A stretch of DNA of 64,000 nt, taken from Gammaproteobacteria bacterium. GTDB lineage: Bacteria > Pseudomonadota > Gammaproteobacteria > Steroidobacterales > Rariloculaceae. Shown piece after piece: positions 9,296 to 18,458 of this stretch. The position numbers and the translations under genes are program-made. How positions within the stretch are numbered: position 1 is the stretch's first letter; the number at the start of each line of letters is the position of its first letter. The stretch lies in NCBI GenBank assembly GCA_022819855.1, contig JAJEGN010000003.1:18136-82135 (forward strand), written 5' to 3'. Under the pieces are notes generated by a model. It made no database searches. It saw only the letters and a program-made list of their open reading frames with translations, and was not told where the DNA came from.

Positions 9296-9301
9296 GGGCA
9301 A

Positions 9302-9350
9302 GCGGGCAGGCAGGATCGGTATCTCCCCGGTTCGAGTCCTGCTTGCCCGC
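9302..9350. terminator. Strong 14-bp hairpin between convergent genes
   Basis: GCGGGCAGGCAGGA (9302-9315) pairs with TCCTGCTTGCCCGC (9337-9350) over 14 bp with one G-U, loop 21 nt. It begins 6 bases after the EF-hand gene stop and faces a convergent gene, so it could stop both transcripts, although there is no U-tract. The loop and 3' arm, GGTTCGAGTCC...GCCA, resemble the T-arm and CCA end of a tRNA, but no D-arm or anticodon arm exists. Confidence 0.45.
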
Positions 9351-9443
9351 CAGTAAACTCCGAAATGGTGGCAGGCGCCCACCGCGCGCAGGTACGGCGT
9401 GGGGTGTTTGCAGCTTCGGAGGACTGTTGCCGGTGATGTCTGT

Positions 9444-9923
9444 TCAGTCGTCCCTGTCTCGCCCGCCGAAGCGAATCCGGAACAACTGAATGAAGCCCAC
9501 GCGCTGCATCTCCCGGTTCGCCGGGAACAGCGGCGCCAGTAAGGAAGCCGGATCGTCGGGGTCGTACAGCGGCAGGAAATTCGCTCGAATCCGTCCCGTT
9601 TCCACGGTCTGTGCCTCGCGCGCCCGCCAGGTGCTGCCGAGGTCGGGCAACCCCCATGGGTTGTCGTCAGTCACGATGACTTCCTCGATCGTGTCGATGC
9701 GGTCCTCGGGCGGCGCCGCGAGCCGGGCCTGGGACGGTACGTTGTCGATGCGGGGGGGCAGGGCGAGATCGTCGTCGCCCTGTCGGGCGATGTCTGCGGC
9801 CGGCGCTGCGGGATCCTCGCCGTCCTCCTGAGCGATTGACGCGCCCGGCGCCGCGAGGCACGCCAGTAGGATGAACCTGACCGTGGTCCGGACGAGCGAT
9901 TCGGACACGCTAGGGTGAGTCAA
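9444..9923 (-). CDS. Small secreted protein with TonB-box-like motif
   Basis: 159 residues. A signal peptide covers about 1-31 (VRFILLACLAAPGASIAQ), followed by an acidic, proline-rich mature chain. At about residue 78 it reads IEEVIVTDDNPWG, and IEEVIVT is identical to the TonB box that opens many TonB-dependent receptors, yet no plug or barrel follows. The C-terminal part (GRIRANFLPLYDPDDP and VGFIQLFRIRFG) has no family I know. Its start overlaps the last 14 bases of the upstream solute-binding protein gene, so the two are translationally coupled. The function is unknown. Confidence 0.6.
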   Translation of the reverse strand: MTHPSVSESLVRTTVRFILLACLAAPGASIAQEDGEDPAAPAADIARQGDDDLALPPRIDNVPSQARLAAPPEDRIDTIEEVIVTDDNPWGLPDLGSTWRAREAQTVETGRIRANFLPLYDPDDPASLLAPLFPANREMQRVGFIQLFRIRFGGRDRDD

Positions 9924-10755
9924 CCCGGTTCCTCCAGGCCAGCGACCTGAACCAGTAGTTGGTCGTCGTCGGCAACCAGGTATCGGCGTTGCGCGCTTCT
10001 ATCCACGCGTTGAGCAGAAACACGAAGTCGGGATCTCCCTTGGCGACCGCGAACGCGGTCGGCGTCTCGAGCAGGGGTCGCGCGACCGGTACGTCGACCA
10101 TGGCCGGATTTTCGAGCGCGAGAAACGTCGGCACGGGCTCTTCCTCGAGAAAGCCGTCGATTTCGCCGGCAACGAGCGCGTTTCCGGCCGACTCCACGTT
10201 TTCGAACACGACGAGTTCGGCCCGCGGCAGGATACGCGCCGCAAGCGCCGTGGCCACGGAACCCTCGACCGCGCCGATCTTTCGCGTGCCGGTGTTCAGA
10301 TCCTGCAGTTCCCGTACGTTCGATGTGTTCACGAGGTTTGTCGCAAGCGCGACGCCGCCAAGCGCGTAGGGTTCGCTGAAGTTGACATGCAGGGCCCGTT
10401 CGAGGGTCACGGCGAGACCCGCCGCGATCACGTCGATCTCACCGGCCTCGAGCGCAAGGATGAGCCTGTCCCACTCGTAGACGCGGATGTCGGCCTCCAG
10501 TTCCATGTCTTCGGCGAGTTTTCTCGCGACATCGATTTCGAAGCCTGCAAGCTCGCCGTCGGCGTCGCGCAGCGTCCATGGCGTCGAGAGCACCACGCCG
10601 ACGCGGAGCGTGCCTTCATTGAGCACCTGCTGGAGAGGCCGCGCCTCGGCCGGCGCCGGCAACGCGAACGTGAACAGCAGCAGTGCGAGCAGCGGCAGTG
10701 GCGCAAAGCGTGGTTTTTGCGCCGGAATCGCAGGAACGCCAATCGAGTGTGGCAA
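9910..10755 (-). CDS. Periplasmic solute-binding protein, family 3 type
   Basis: 281 residues. A signal peptide lies at about 15-38 (LLALLLFTFALPAPAEA). The mature protein has the bacterial extracellular solute-binding family 3 layout: TLRVGVVLSTPWTLRDADGELAGFEIDVARKLAEDM, then EWDRLILALEAGEIDVIAAG and LNTGTRKIGAVEGSVA. Such proteins bind amino acids or related small molecules for ABC importers, or serve as sensor domains. No permease or ATPase gene is adjacent; the only partner is the overlapping small secreted gene. The ligand is unknown. Confidence 0.85.
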   Translation of the reverse strand: MPHSIGVPAIPAQKPRFAPLPLLALLLFTFALPAPAEARPLQQVLNEGTLRVGVVLSTPWTLRDADGELAGFEIDVARKLAEDMELEADIRVYEWDRLILALEAGEIDVIAAGLAVTLERALHVNFSEPYALGGVALATNLVNTSNVRELQDLNTGTRKIGAVEGSVATALAARILPRAELVVFENVESAGNALVAGEIDGFLEEEPVPTFLALENPAMVDVPVARPLLETPTAFAVAKGDPDFVFLLNAWIEARNADTWLPTTTNYWFRSLAWRNRVDSP

Positions 10756-10921
10756 CTTCAGACCTCCGTATCGGCCGCTTGCTCAAACTGCGCCGTTCGC
10801 TTCCTGGCGGTGGCCCCGGAAGCTGCACCGCTGAAATCACGGCTGCGCGTTTTGGGCGAAACGCCTGGCCGAAGACGGCCGATCGCGACCGCCGCGCTTC
10901 GGGCTCCTGGCCGCGGCTGTA

Positions 10922-12166
10922 TCACCCGACGATACCGACAACCGCGCCCGTACAGCAAGTCGCGATTGTCCCGCCGACGATCGACTTGAGGCCGAGGCTC
11001 GCGACCTCCCTGCGGCGTTCGGGCATCAGTGCAGTGAACCCGCCGATCATGATGCCGACGCTGCCGAAGTTGGCCATGCCGCACAGCGCGTAACTCATGA
11101 TGAGCACGCTGCGCTCGCTGAGCTGACCGTCCGCGAGTTCCGCGAGGCTCAGGTACGCGAGCAGCTCGTTGAGCACGGTCTTGATGCCCATGAGGCTGCC
11201 CGCCACCGTGGCTTCGCTCCATGGGATGCCCATGAGCCAGACGACGGGCGCCATGAGCCAGCCGAGCATCCGCTCGAGACTCAGTTCCTGACCTGCGACC
11301 TCGGGCAGCAGGCCGAGTACGGCGTTGGCCAGGTGCACGAGCGCGAGCAGGGCGATCAGCATGGCGAGGATGTTGAGATAGAGCGCGAGACCGCGCTCCG
11401 CGCCCTGAGTCACGGCGTCCATGGAGCTTGCCGCCTGCGAGCGTGGGTCAGCGAGTTCGGCGGACGTGCGGTGCGTCGGCGGCACCATGATCCAGGCGAC
11501 CATGATCGCGGCCGGCGCGCTGATGATCGATGCGGTGACGAGGTGTCCGACGGCGCCGTCGAGCACGGGACCGAGTATCGCCGTGTAGAGCAGCAGGACA
11601 GTCCCTGCGATCGTTGCCATACCGACGCACATCACCATGAACAGCTCCCCGCGGCCGAGTTCCCGGAGATAGTCGCGGATGAAGAGCGGGGCCTCGACCA
11701 TGCCGACGAAGATGTTCGCGGCGGCGGACAGCGACACGGCGCCGCCGACGCCGAGCGTCTTCTCGAACAGCAGGGAGAACGCCTTGACGACGAGCGGCAG
11801 TATTCGCCAGTAGGTCAGCAGCGACGTCAGCGCGCTGACGACGATGATCAGCGGCAGTGCGCGGAACGCGAACACGAGGCTGCTGCCGACCGCCGTCTCC
11901 TCGAACGGCAGCGGCCCGCCGCCGAGGTAGCCGAACACGAAGCTCGTGCCGGCTTCGGTCGCGCTCTGCAGGGCGACGACGGCATCGTTGAGGCTCGCGA
12001 AGGCGTTTTGTGCCTGCGGCAGCCGGAGCACGAGCAGCGCGATGACGAGCTGGAGCCCGAGTCCGGCGACCGGTACGCGCCACCTCAGGGCACGGCGATT
12101 CTCGCTGATGAGCCAGGCGACCGCGGTCAGCACGAGCAGGCCGAAGACGCCCTGGAGTATCGTCAT
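10922..12166 (-). CDS. Concentrative nucleoside transporter (NupC/CNT family)
   Basis: A 414-residue inner-membrane protein with about ten hydrophobic segments and the CNT signatures GYLGGG in the first half, EAPLFIRDY, and near the C-terminus SYALCGMANFGSVGIMIGG followed by GTIATCCTGAVVG. CNT proteins import nucleosides with H+ or Na+. It stands alone on the reverse strand, with the solute-binding protein gene 166 bases downstream. Confidence 0.93.
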   Translation of the reverse strand: MTILQGVFGLLVLTAVAWLISENRRALRWRVPVAGLGLQLVIALLVLRLPQAQNAFASLNDAVVALQSATEAGTSFVFGYLGGGPLPFEETAVGSSLVFAFRALPLIIVVSALTSLLTYWRILPLVVKAFSLLFEKTLGVGGAVSLSAAANIFVGMVEAPLFIRDYLRELGRGELFMVMCVGMATIAGTVLLLYTAILGPVLDGAVGHLVTASIISAPAAIMVAWIMVPPTHRTSAELADPRSQAASSMDAVTQGAERGLALYLNILAMLIALLALVHLANAVLGLLPEVAGQELSLERMLGWLMAPVVWLMGIPWSEATVAGSLMGIKTVLNELLAYLSLAELADGQLSERSVLIMSYALCGMANFGSVGIMIGGFTALMPERRREVASLGLKSIVGGTIATCCTGAVVGIVG

Positions 12167-12284
12167 CTGCTGCCCTGTCCCACCATTGGCGCTGGGTCGC
12201 GTGAGTTCGCGCTACTATACGCGCAACGCCGCCGCGCTGAACAGCGACCGCGCGGCGCGCGCCGGCAGGCAGACGAAGCGACAG

Positions 12285-12638
12285 ATGACGAGCACACGAG
12301 AACGCGATGACCGGCCGCCTCGAGGGCGGCCGCCGCGCCTCATCGCGGCCGGTTTTGTGGTCGCGTTCGCGGCGAGCATTGCGACGATCATCTACACGGG
12401 CCTGCTCGTTGACGGGCCGCGCCGGGAATCCGCCGCGAATGATGGCGCGGTCGAGGCGGGACTCCCTGCCGTGCAAGGCGCCGGAGCGGACGCACGCCTG
12501 GAGCGTGCCGGCGGAAACGGTGTATCCGTGGATGGCCGCCCGGCCGCCGACGAAGCCGGCGACGATCCCGAGAGCACGACCGGGGAGCCCGGTGACGGAA
12601 CCGGCATCGGCAGCGCTCGCGGCGAGACCGCGCGATGA
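12285..12638 (+). CDS. Small single-pass membrane protein coupled to ttcA
   Basis: 117 residues from ATG 12285. A basic N-terminus (RPPRGRPPR) leads into one hydrophobic helix at about 19-42 ([23 protein letters not shown]) and then a low-complexity Gly/Ala/Asp-rich tail of about 75 residues that would lie in the periplasm. Its TGA overlaps the ATG of ttcA in the sequence ATGA, a sign of translational coupling. No known domain is visible. Codon use agrees with the neighbours, but the tail's composition leaves some doubt. Confidence 0.5.
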   Translation: MTSTRERDDRPPRGRPPRLIAAGFVVAFAASIATIIYTGLLVDGPRRESAANDGAVEAGLPAVQGAGADARLERAGGNGVSVDGRPAADEAGDDPESTTGEPGDGTGIGSARGETAR

Positions 12639-13492
12639 GCGCCGCACCGCGAGCACGCGCGGCAGCGCCGGGAAGTGCAGCGAGCCCTGAGCCTGGCATC
12701 TCGACAATGGCTGCCGCACCGCGACTGTCCGGCGAGTGCAGGACGATCGAGGCTGCGCTGCGCGGCAAGGTCGGCCGGGCGATCGCCGACTACCGCATGA
12801 TCGACGATGGCGATCTCGTCATGGTGTGCCTCTCGGGCGGCAAGGACTCCTACACGCTGCTCGACATGCTGCTCGCCCTGCAGCGGCGCGCGCCGGTGCG
12901 CTTCGAGCTGGTCGCCGTGAACCTCGACCAGAAGCAGCCCGGGTTTCCGCGCGAGACCTTGCCGGAGTATCTCGAGGCGCTCGGCGTTCCTTACCGGATC
13001 GTCGAGGAAGACACCTATTCGGTCGTCACGCGCGTCATCGACATCGGCAAGACCTATTGCGGCCTGTGCTCGAGACTGCGCCGCGGCATCCTGTACCGGG
13101 TTGCCACGGAACTCGGCGCGAACAGGATCGCGCTCGGCCATCACCGCGACGACATCGTCGAGACGCTGTTCCTCAACATGTTCTACGGCGCGAGCCTCAA
13201 GGCGATGCCGCCGAAACTCAGGAGCGACGACAGGCGGCATGTCGTCATCCGCCCGCTGGCCTACTGTGCGGAACCGGACTTGGCGCGCTATGCCGAGCTG
13301 CGCGAGTTTCCGATCATTCCATGCGACCTGTGCGGCTCGCAGGAAAACCTCAAGCGCGCCGAGATCAAGGCGATGCTCGCCGGATGGGAGCGCAGCGACC
13401 CGGGCCGGACCGAGAGGCTCTTCCGCAGCCTGCAGAACGTGAGCCCGTCGCACCTCGCCGACGCCGACCTCCACGACTTCGGGAACCTGTAG
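12635..13492 (+). CDS. ttcA: tRNA 2-thiocytidine(32) synthetase TtcA
   Basis: 285 residues. The PP-loop ATPase motif SGGKDS lies at 67-72, and CxxC pairs occur at C142/C145 (YCGLC) and near residue 232 (CDLC), the ligands of the Fe-S cluster used to thiolate C32 of some tRNAs. The final [16 protein letters not shown] matches TtcA closely. The start overlaps the upstream membrane gene by 4 bases; ATG 12707 (residue 25) is an alternative that would drop an alanine-rich extension. The protein acts in the cytoplasm, fed by cysteine desulfurase. Confidence 0.95.
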   Translation: MSAAPRARAAAPGSAASPEPGISTMAAAPRLSGECRTIEAALRGKVGRAIADYRMIDDGDLVMVCLSGGKDSYTLLDMLLALQRRAPVRFELVAVNLDQKQPGFPRETLPEYLEALGVPYRIVEEDTYSVVTRVIDIGKTYCGLCSRLRRGILYRVATELGANRIALGHHRDDIVETLFLNMFYGASLKAMPPKLRSDDRRHVVIRPLAYCAEPDLARYAELREFPIIPCDLCGSQENLKRAEIKAMLAGWERSDPGRTERLFRSLQNVSPSHLADADLHDFGNL

Positions 13493-13588
13493 CGACCAAC
13501 GGCGCTCGTGCCCCGTTTCGCGTTTGGCGCCGTGTCTGGCAGGCGCGGCCCGTGCCCACGCCTCGACACTCGCAGAGCAAGGATCGGA

Positions 13589-14404
13589 TTACGACGCGAC
13601 GGACAGTTCCGGCGTCGCTTCCTCGAGACGCCGGCGCTGCTCGTCAAGGCCCGTCCAGAATACGAGGACGCCGTCGAGCATCTCGTTTGCATCGCGCACG
13701 AACGCATCTTCGTCCACTTCACGTTCACGGCAGAACGATGCCAGCTCGTCCCAGGTATGTTGGGCGTGGGTCTCTTCGAGCCGGGCGTGCCAACTGAAGA
13801 AGGCCAGGTTCAGCCCCGGCAGCTTCTCCCGCACCTTGAACGTCTGCCAGCCCTGCACGAGCTCGTCCCAGAATCCGGCCGCAGCCCAGTTTTCCACGGC
13901 CCACGACGCCGCCTCTGCAACGGCGTAGTCCGCGCTGCCGTAAAGACGCACGAGTTCGTCGCAGAAGTGCAGGGTTGCGGGTGTGCCGAAGCGGCGCTTG
14001 CCGAGTTCGGGCAGGGTCAGCTTCAACGGCTTGGCCATGCGCAGAAGAAGCTCGAAGTGAGCGGCGCGGAAGTGGAACGTGCCGCCCTCGATCGTGCCCA
14101 CGAGGCTGCCGAGTTCGGAATCGTCCCGGCTGCGGCCGCGGTAACCCACGCCGATTTCGTTGGCGAGGATTTCCTTGGAAGCGCGCATTTCCTCGATGGT
14201 GTCGGCATTGACCATCTTGTGTAGCTGGGCGAACAGGAACTCGTTGGAAAAGACCGAGAACTGCACGAGGAAGGCACGCGCCTGTTCGCGGGAGATGTCG
14301 CCGTTGCGGAACCATCGTGTGTACGGATTGGCCACGATGACGGGATGATGCAGAACCTCCCGCCGCAGCCGGCGCTTGAATAGCGTGAAAGATGCCTTGT
14401 CCAT
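13589..14404 (-). CDS. Heme-oxygenase-fold (TenA/HDO-like) protein
   Basis: A 271-residue, all-helical protein. Candidate metal ligands are spread as in heme-oxygenase-like diiron oxidases: E83 in ANEIG, H116 and E118 in AAHFELL, and the C-terminal cluster H206, E210, H213, H216 in WHARLEETHAQH. The family includes TenA, PqqC and iron-dependent amine or fatty-acid oxidases. ATG 14404 has GGAGA 7 bases upstream and fits the domain start; a longer frame to 14485 is unlikely. It is divergent from an Lrp/AsnC gene 128 bases away, which probably controls it. The substrate is unknown. Confidence 0.7.
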   Translation of the reverse strand: MDKASFTLFKRRLRREVLHHPVIVANPYTRWFRNGDISREQARAFLVQFSVFSNEFLFAQLHKMVNADTIEEMRASKEILANEIGVGYRGRSRDDSELGSLVGTIEGGTFHFRAAHFELLLRMAKPLKLTLPELGKRRFGTPATLHFCDELVRLYGSADYAVAEAASWAVENWAAAGFWDELVQGWQTFKVREKLPGLNLAFFSWHARLEETHAQHTWDELASFCREREVDEDAFVRDANEMLDGVLVFWTGLDEQRRRLEEATPELSVAS

Positions 14405-14423
14405 TTCTGTTTCTCCAAATCGT

Positions 14424-14450
14424 TTGACTCTTGATGAAATATTAGTCCAA
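14424..14450. promoter_or_regulatory. Possible Lrp-type operator in divergent intergenic region
   Basis: TTGACT at 14424-14429 and AGTCCAA at 14444-14450 form an inverted repeat with one mismatch around an AT-rich core. The intergenic stretch 14405-14532 is markedly AT-rich against its surroundings, as expected for a divergent promoter bound by an AsnC/Lrp protein. Confidence 0.4.
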
Positions 14451-14532
14451 TTCGAGTAGTGTTTTTGTTCAATAGATAAAGTCAAATCACCGAATATTGG
14501 ATGGTTTTGTTACTGACATGGGAATTGAGTGA

Positions 14533-15021
14533 ATGGATCACCCAAGTTATGCGCTCGACGCGATCGACATCAGGATTCTTGCGGAACTGCAGCGCAATGC
14601 CCGGCTCAGCATCACGGAACTCGCCAACCGCGTGGCCCTGACCGCCACGCCCTGCGCGCGGCGCGTCCGCCTGCTCGAGCAGGCGGGCTACATCGGCGGC
14701 TACGTCACGCTGCTCGATCAGCGCGCGATCGGTTTACCTGTCAACGCGTTCGTCGAAGTGCGGCTGACGCGTGAGCGGCAGGAGGAGGTCAGGGCGTTCG
14801 AATCGAGCGTGCGCGGGTATCCGGAGGTCATGGAATGCTGGGCCATGTCGGGCGGCTACGACTACCTGCTGCGCGTGGTCACGGCGGATCTGCAGGCCTA
14901 CAACCGGTTCATGCGCAACAAGCTGTTGAGCTTGCCGTCGGTAAGCCACGTCGAAACCGGATTCGGTCTCGAGCAGGTGCTCGGCCGCACGGCGCTGCCG
15001 CTGGATCAGCTTGGGCGATAG
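14533..15021 (+). CDS. Lrp/AsnC family transcriptional regulator
   Basis: 162 residues. The N-terminal winged helix-turn-helix runs from about 8 to 58 (LDAIDIRILAELQRNARLSITELANRVALTATPCARRVRLLE), followed by the effector-binding RAM domain with the conserved GGYDYLLRVV near residue 115. Members respond to amino acids. It is divergent from the heme-oxygenase-fold gene, and local regulators of this type usually control the opposing gene, so that gene is the likely target. Confidence 0.93.
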   Translation: MDHPSYALDAIDIRILAELQRNARLSITELANRVALTATPCARRVRLLEQAGYIGGYVTLLDQRAIGLPVNAFVEVRLTRERQEEVRAFESSVRGYPEVMECWAMSGGYDYLLRVVTADLQAYNRFMRNKLLSLPSVSHVETGFGLEQVLGRTALPLDQLGR

Positions 15022-15199
15022 TCGAAACGTCACGCGCGACTTCGCGAACGCTGCGGCGATGACGGCAACGCAAGTCCGAAACTGGCGGACAGGACCTGCG
15101 ACCTACTGTTCCTCAGTACGGGCAATTCGGCGCGCAGCATCCTCGCCGAAGCGGCGCCGGACCTACCGGCGCCTCGCGCCGGCTGCGGTCGGGTTCTCG

Positions 15200-16057
15200 C
15201 TATTGTGCGTTCTCGTCAACGATCGGGTTGCGTAGCTTCCCGACGCCCGTGATATCGATTTCGACGACATCCCCGGCCTTCATCCAGAGCGGCGGATTAC
15301 GTCCGGCGCCGACGCCGCCGGGCGTTCCGCTCACGATCACGTCGCCCGGTTCGAGTTGCGCCCACGTCGTGCAGTACGCGATCAGGTCGGGAATGTCGAA
15401 GCAGAGTTCAGCGACGCTTTCGTCCTGTACAACGTCGCCGTTGAGGACCGTGCGCAGGTGAAACGCCGTCGGGTCCGGCGCTTCGTCGGCCGTCACCATC
15501 CAGGGTCCGAACGCGCCGCTGTGATGGAAGTTCTTGCCGGCCGTCCACTGAGGGCCGTGCCGCTGGTAGTCCCGGATGCTGCCGTCGTTGAAGCAGCTAT
15601 AGCCCGCCACATGGTCGAGCGCCAAGTCGCGTGACACGTGACGCGCGCGCTTGCCGATGATCACCGCGAGTTCCCCTTCGAAATCGAAGCGCTCCGATGC
15701 GTTCGGCCGAATCATCGGCTGACCGTGACCGACGATGCTGTCGGCGAAGCGCACGAACAGCACCGGGTAGTCGGGTCGCTCGCGGCCCATCTCGCGGATG
15801 TGGGGCATGTAGTTGATGCCGACGCAGATGAGCTTGGCGGCGGGGTCCGGGATGGGTGGGAGAAACTCGATGTCGTCGAGCGGGCAGTCGGCTGGCCGGC
15901 CCTCGAGTTCCCGCAAGCGGTCGCCGGCTCCCGCGAGCAGCAGGTCGCGAAGGCCAGGGTATTCCGACCTGAGTTCCGCCCCGGCATCGACAACACCGTC
16001 GTCTCTGGCGATGCCGTAGCTTGCTTCTCCGTTGCGAACAAAGCTGATGAGTCGCAT
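15200..16057 (-). CDS. FAH family hydrolase/isomerase
   Basis: 285 residues. A short N-terminal domain (about 1-70) precedes the catalytic FAH domain. Metal ligands are E127, E129 (FDFEGELAVIIG) and D158 (YSCFNDGSIRDYQ), with WTAGKNFHHSGAFGPW and the late EPGDVIVSGTPGGVG also present. This arrangement matches ureidoglycolate lyase/2-hydroxyhepta-2,4-diene-1,7-dioate isomerase-like enzymes that act on 2-oxo or 2-hydroxy acids. It lies downstream of thrS with a gap of 192 bases that holds a repeat array, so it may have its own promoter. Confidence 0.88.
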   Translation of the reverse strand: MRLISFVRNGEASYGIARDDGVVDAGAELRSEYPGLRDLLLAGAGDRLRELEGRPADCPLDDIEFLPPIPDPAAKLICVGINYMPHIREMGRERPDYPVLFVRFADSIVGHGQPMIRPNASERFDFEGELAVIIGKRARHVSRDLALDHVAGYSCFNDGSIRDYQRHGPQWTAGKNFHHSGAFGPWMVTADEAPDPTAFHLRTVLNGDVVQDESVAELCFDIPDLIAYCTTWAQLEPGDVIVSGTPGGVGAGRNPPLWMKAGDVVEIDITGVGKLRNPIVDENAQ

Positions 16058-16164
16058 GTCCTCAAATTCCTCGTCGTTTCAAGCCGGGGCGGCCGCGCCG
16101 GGCATTGTACGGGCGGTCCAACGCCGCTGCCATGCGTCGCATGCGCCGGATGTCACCTGCGGGT

Positions 16165-16227
16165 GCGCAAGAAAGCGCAAGTACGCGCAACAAACAGCGC
16201 TACGCGCAAGAATATAGTTGCGCGTAG
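16165..16227. promoter_or_regulatory. GCGCAA repeat array with terminal inverted repeat
   Basis: GCGCAA starts at 16165, 16175, 16185 and 16204, i.e. at intervals of 10, 10 and 19 bp, close to helical turns. The last copy is part of CTACGCGCAA (16200-16209), which pairs perfectly with TTGCGCGTAG (16218-16227) around an AT-rich 8-base loop. The array lies about 110 bases upstream of the reverse-strand FAH gene and just beyond the 3' end of thrS. It may be an operator array, a thrS terminator, or both. Confidence 0.5.
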
Positions 16228-16249
16228 AAATACCGGGTGGCGACGGGAA

Positions 16250-18160
16250 CTATGGCAGTTTCGCTTCCGCGCCGAGGACGGCAACCGCTTCGTCCAGGCT
16301 CAAGACCTGCTGCCCCTTGCGGCCGAGGCGCCGGATCGACACGGTGCCGTCGGCGACTTCGCGCCGGCCGAGCGCGATGATGGCCGGTACCTTGGCGAGA
16401 CTGTGTTCGCGGACCTTGAGATTGATCTTCTCGTTGCGGACATCCGTGAACGCGCGCAGCCCGGCGCCCTGCAACTCTTGCAAAACCTCGGCGGCATAGT
16501 CGTCGGCGTCAGACGTAATCGTCGCAACCGCGATCTGTGCCGGCGCAAGCCAGAACGGCAGGTTGCCGGCGTAGTGCTCGAGCAGGATGCCGATGAAGCG
16601 CTCGAGCGAACCGAAGATCGCCCGGTGCAGCAGCACGGGGGTATGCCGGTCGCCGTCCTCACCGATGTAGCTCGCGCCGAGCCGGGCCGGCAGGTTCAGG
16701 TCGACCTGCAACGTGCCGCACTGCCATTCGCGGCCGATGGCGTCGCGTAACACGAACTCGATCTTCGGTCCGTAGAAGGCGCCTTCGCCCGGGTTGTGCG
16801 TGTAGTCGAGCCCCAGGCTATCCATCGCTTCGATCAGCGCACTCTCGGCCCTGTCCCAGACGGCATCTTCGCCGACGCGCCGTTCGGGCCGGTCGGCGAA
16901 CTTGATGACGACATCGTCGAAGCCCGTGTCGCGGTAGATGCCGAGCAGCAGGTTGCAGACGGCCCCGGTCTCGGCCGTGATCTGGTCCTCGGTGCAGAAG
17001 ATGTGGGCATCGTCCTGCGTGAACGCGCGCACGCGCATGAGTCCGTGCAGGGCGCCTGAAGGTTCGTAGCGGTGCACCTTGCCGAACTCCGCGAGCCTGA
17101 ACGGCAGATCGCGGTAGCTGCGTAGCTCGTTCCTGAAAATCTGTACGTGCCCGGGGCAGTTCATCGGTTTGACCGCAAGCACGCGCTCGTCGGCGGTCCG
17201 GCTCTTGAACATGTGCTCGCCGAAGGTTTCGAGATGCCCCGAAGCCTCCCAGAGGGAAACGTCCATGAGTTCGGGGGTGTTGACTTCCCGGTAGCCCGCG
17301 GCCTCCTGGCGCGCGCGCAGGAATTCGACGAGCGTCTGAAAGAGCGTCCAGCCCTTCGCGTGCCAGAACGCCGAACCCACCGCTTCCTCCTGGAAGTGGA
17401 ACAGGTCCATCTGCCGGCCGAGGCGCCGATGATCGCGGCGCTCGGCTTCCTCGAGCCGCCGCACGTACTGGTCGAGCTGCTTCTGGCTGGACCAGGCGGT
17501 GCCGTAGATGCGCTGCAGCATCTCGTTGCGGGAATCGCCGCGCCAGTAAGCGCCCGCGAGCTTCGTGAGCTTGAAGGCCTGGCCGAGCCTGCCCGTGGAC
17601 GGCAGGTGCGGACCTCGGCAGAGATCGACGAAGCCGCCCTGGCGGTAGACGGTGATCGGTTCATCCTCGGGAATGCCCGCGATGATCTCGGCCTTGTAGT
17701 GCTCGCCAAGTTCGGTGAAGAACCCGATGGCCTCGTCGCGGTCCCAGACCTCGCGCGTGACCGGCTCGTCGCGCTCGACGATCTCCCGCATGCGCTGCTC
17801 TATGCGTTCGAGATCGTCCGGAGTGAAGGGCTCCTCACGTGAAAAATCGTAGTAGAAGCCGTCGTCGATCGCCGGGCCGATCGTGACCTGAGTGCCGGGA
17901 TACAGTTCCGTGACGGCTTCAGCCATGACATGGGCGGCGTCGTGGCGCAGGATCTCGAGCCCGTCTTCCGAGTCGCGGGTCACAATTTGGAGCGAGGCAT
18001 CGTTCTCGAGCGTCGCCGTGAGGTCCCTGAGCTCACCGTCGACGCGCACGGCAACGGCGTCGCGCGCGAGGCGCGAACCGATGCTGCGCGCGACGGCGAG
18101 GCCGTCCACGGTTTCGGAGAACGCTCTGGTCGAGCCGTCCGGCAGGGTGATTTCGGGCAT
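16250..18160 (-). CDS. thrS: Threonyl-tRNA synthetase
   Basis: 636 residues, the full bacterial length. Order: TGS domain about 1-62; editing domain with [10 protein letters not shown] (H73, H77); class II catalytic core with the zinc cysteine in MNCPGH and motif 2 FTQDDAHIF; motif 3 region ending [12 protein letters not shown]; anticodon-binding domain from about 540. It charges tRNA-Thr and edits Ser-tRNA-Thr. In many Gammaproteobacteria infC, rpmI and rplT follow thrS; here an FAH-family gene follows instead. Confidence 0.97.
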   Translation of the reverse strand: MPEITLPDGSTRAFSETVDGLAVARSIGSRLARDAVAVRVDGELRDLTATLENDASLQIVTRDSEDGLEILRHDAAHVMAEAVTELYPGTQVTIGPAIDDGFYYDFSREEPFTPDDLERIEQRMREIVERDEPVTREVWDRDEAIGFFTELGEHYKAEIIAGIPEDEPITVYRQGGFVDLCRGPHLPSTGRLGQAFKLTKLAGAYWRGDSRNEMLQRIYGTAWSSQKQLDQYVRRLEEAERRDHRRLGRQMDLFHFQEEAVGSAFWHAKGWTLFQTLVEFLRARQEAAGYREVNTPELMDVSLWEASGHLETFGEHMFKSRTADERVLAVKPMNCPGHVQIFRNELRSYRDLPFRLAEFGKVHRYEPSGALHGLMRVRAFTQDDAHIFCTEDQITAETGAVCNLLLGIYRDTGFDDVVIKFADRPERRVGEDAVWDRAESALIEAMDSLGLDYTHNPGEGAFYGPKIEFVLRDAIGREWQCGTLQVDLNLPARLGASYIGEDGDRHTPVLLHRAIFGSLERFIGILLEHYAGNLPFWLAPAQIAVATITSDADDYAAEVLQELQGAGLRAFTDVRNEKINLKVREHSLAKVPAIIALGRREVADGTVSIRRLGRKGQQVLSLDEAVAVLGAEAKLP

Positions 18161-18458
18161 GCTTCAGGTCAGGCTTGCGAGCCGTTACGACAGCTTGCGC
18201 ATTGTACGCGGTGGTTCGGGGGAGTCCATGTCCGGCGGGGCACATCGCGACCGCGGACCAGATCCGTCCGGACAGACCTGTCCGCGAGCTGCTGTGTGTT
18301 CACTTGACGCGCATGGACGTCACCCATAGCCGTGCATCTGCAGGCGTGGACCGGTCCGGATGCGTCGCGTCAACTGCTCTTGCATTGCCGCGACGCGTTG
18401 GTCGATGCTGTACGGATCGTTCCGTTCCGGTTGTATCGAGTCGGCGGAGGACTGAAGC

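Noticed and set aside
9302..9355. Possible tRNA gene
   Set aside because: Only a T-loop-like segment and acceptor-like arms are present; the D-arm and anticodon arm are missing and the region folds better as one hairpin.
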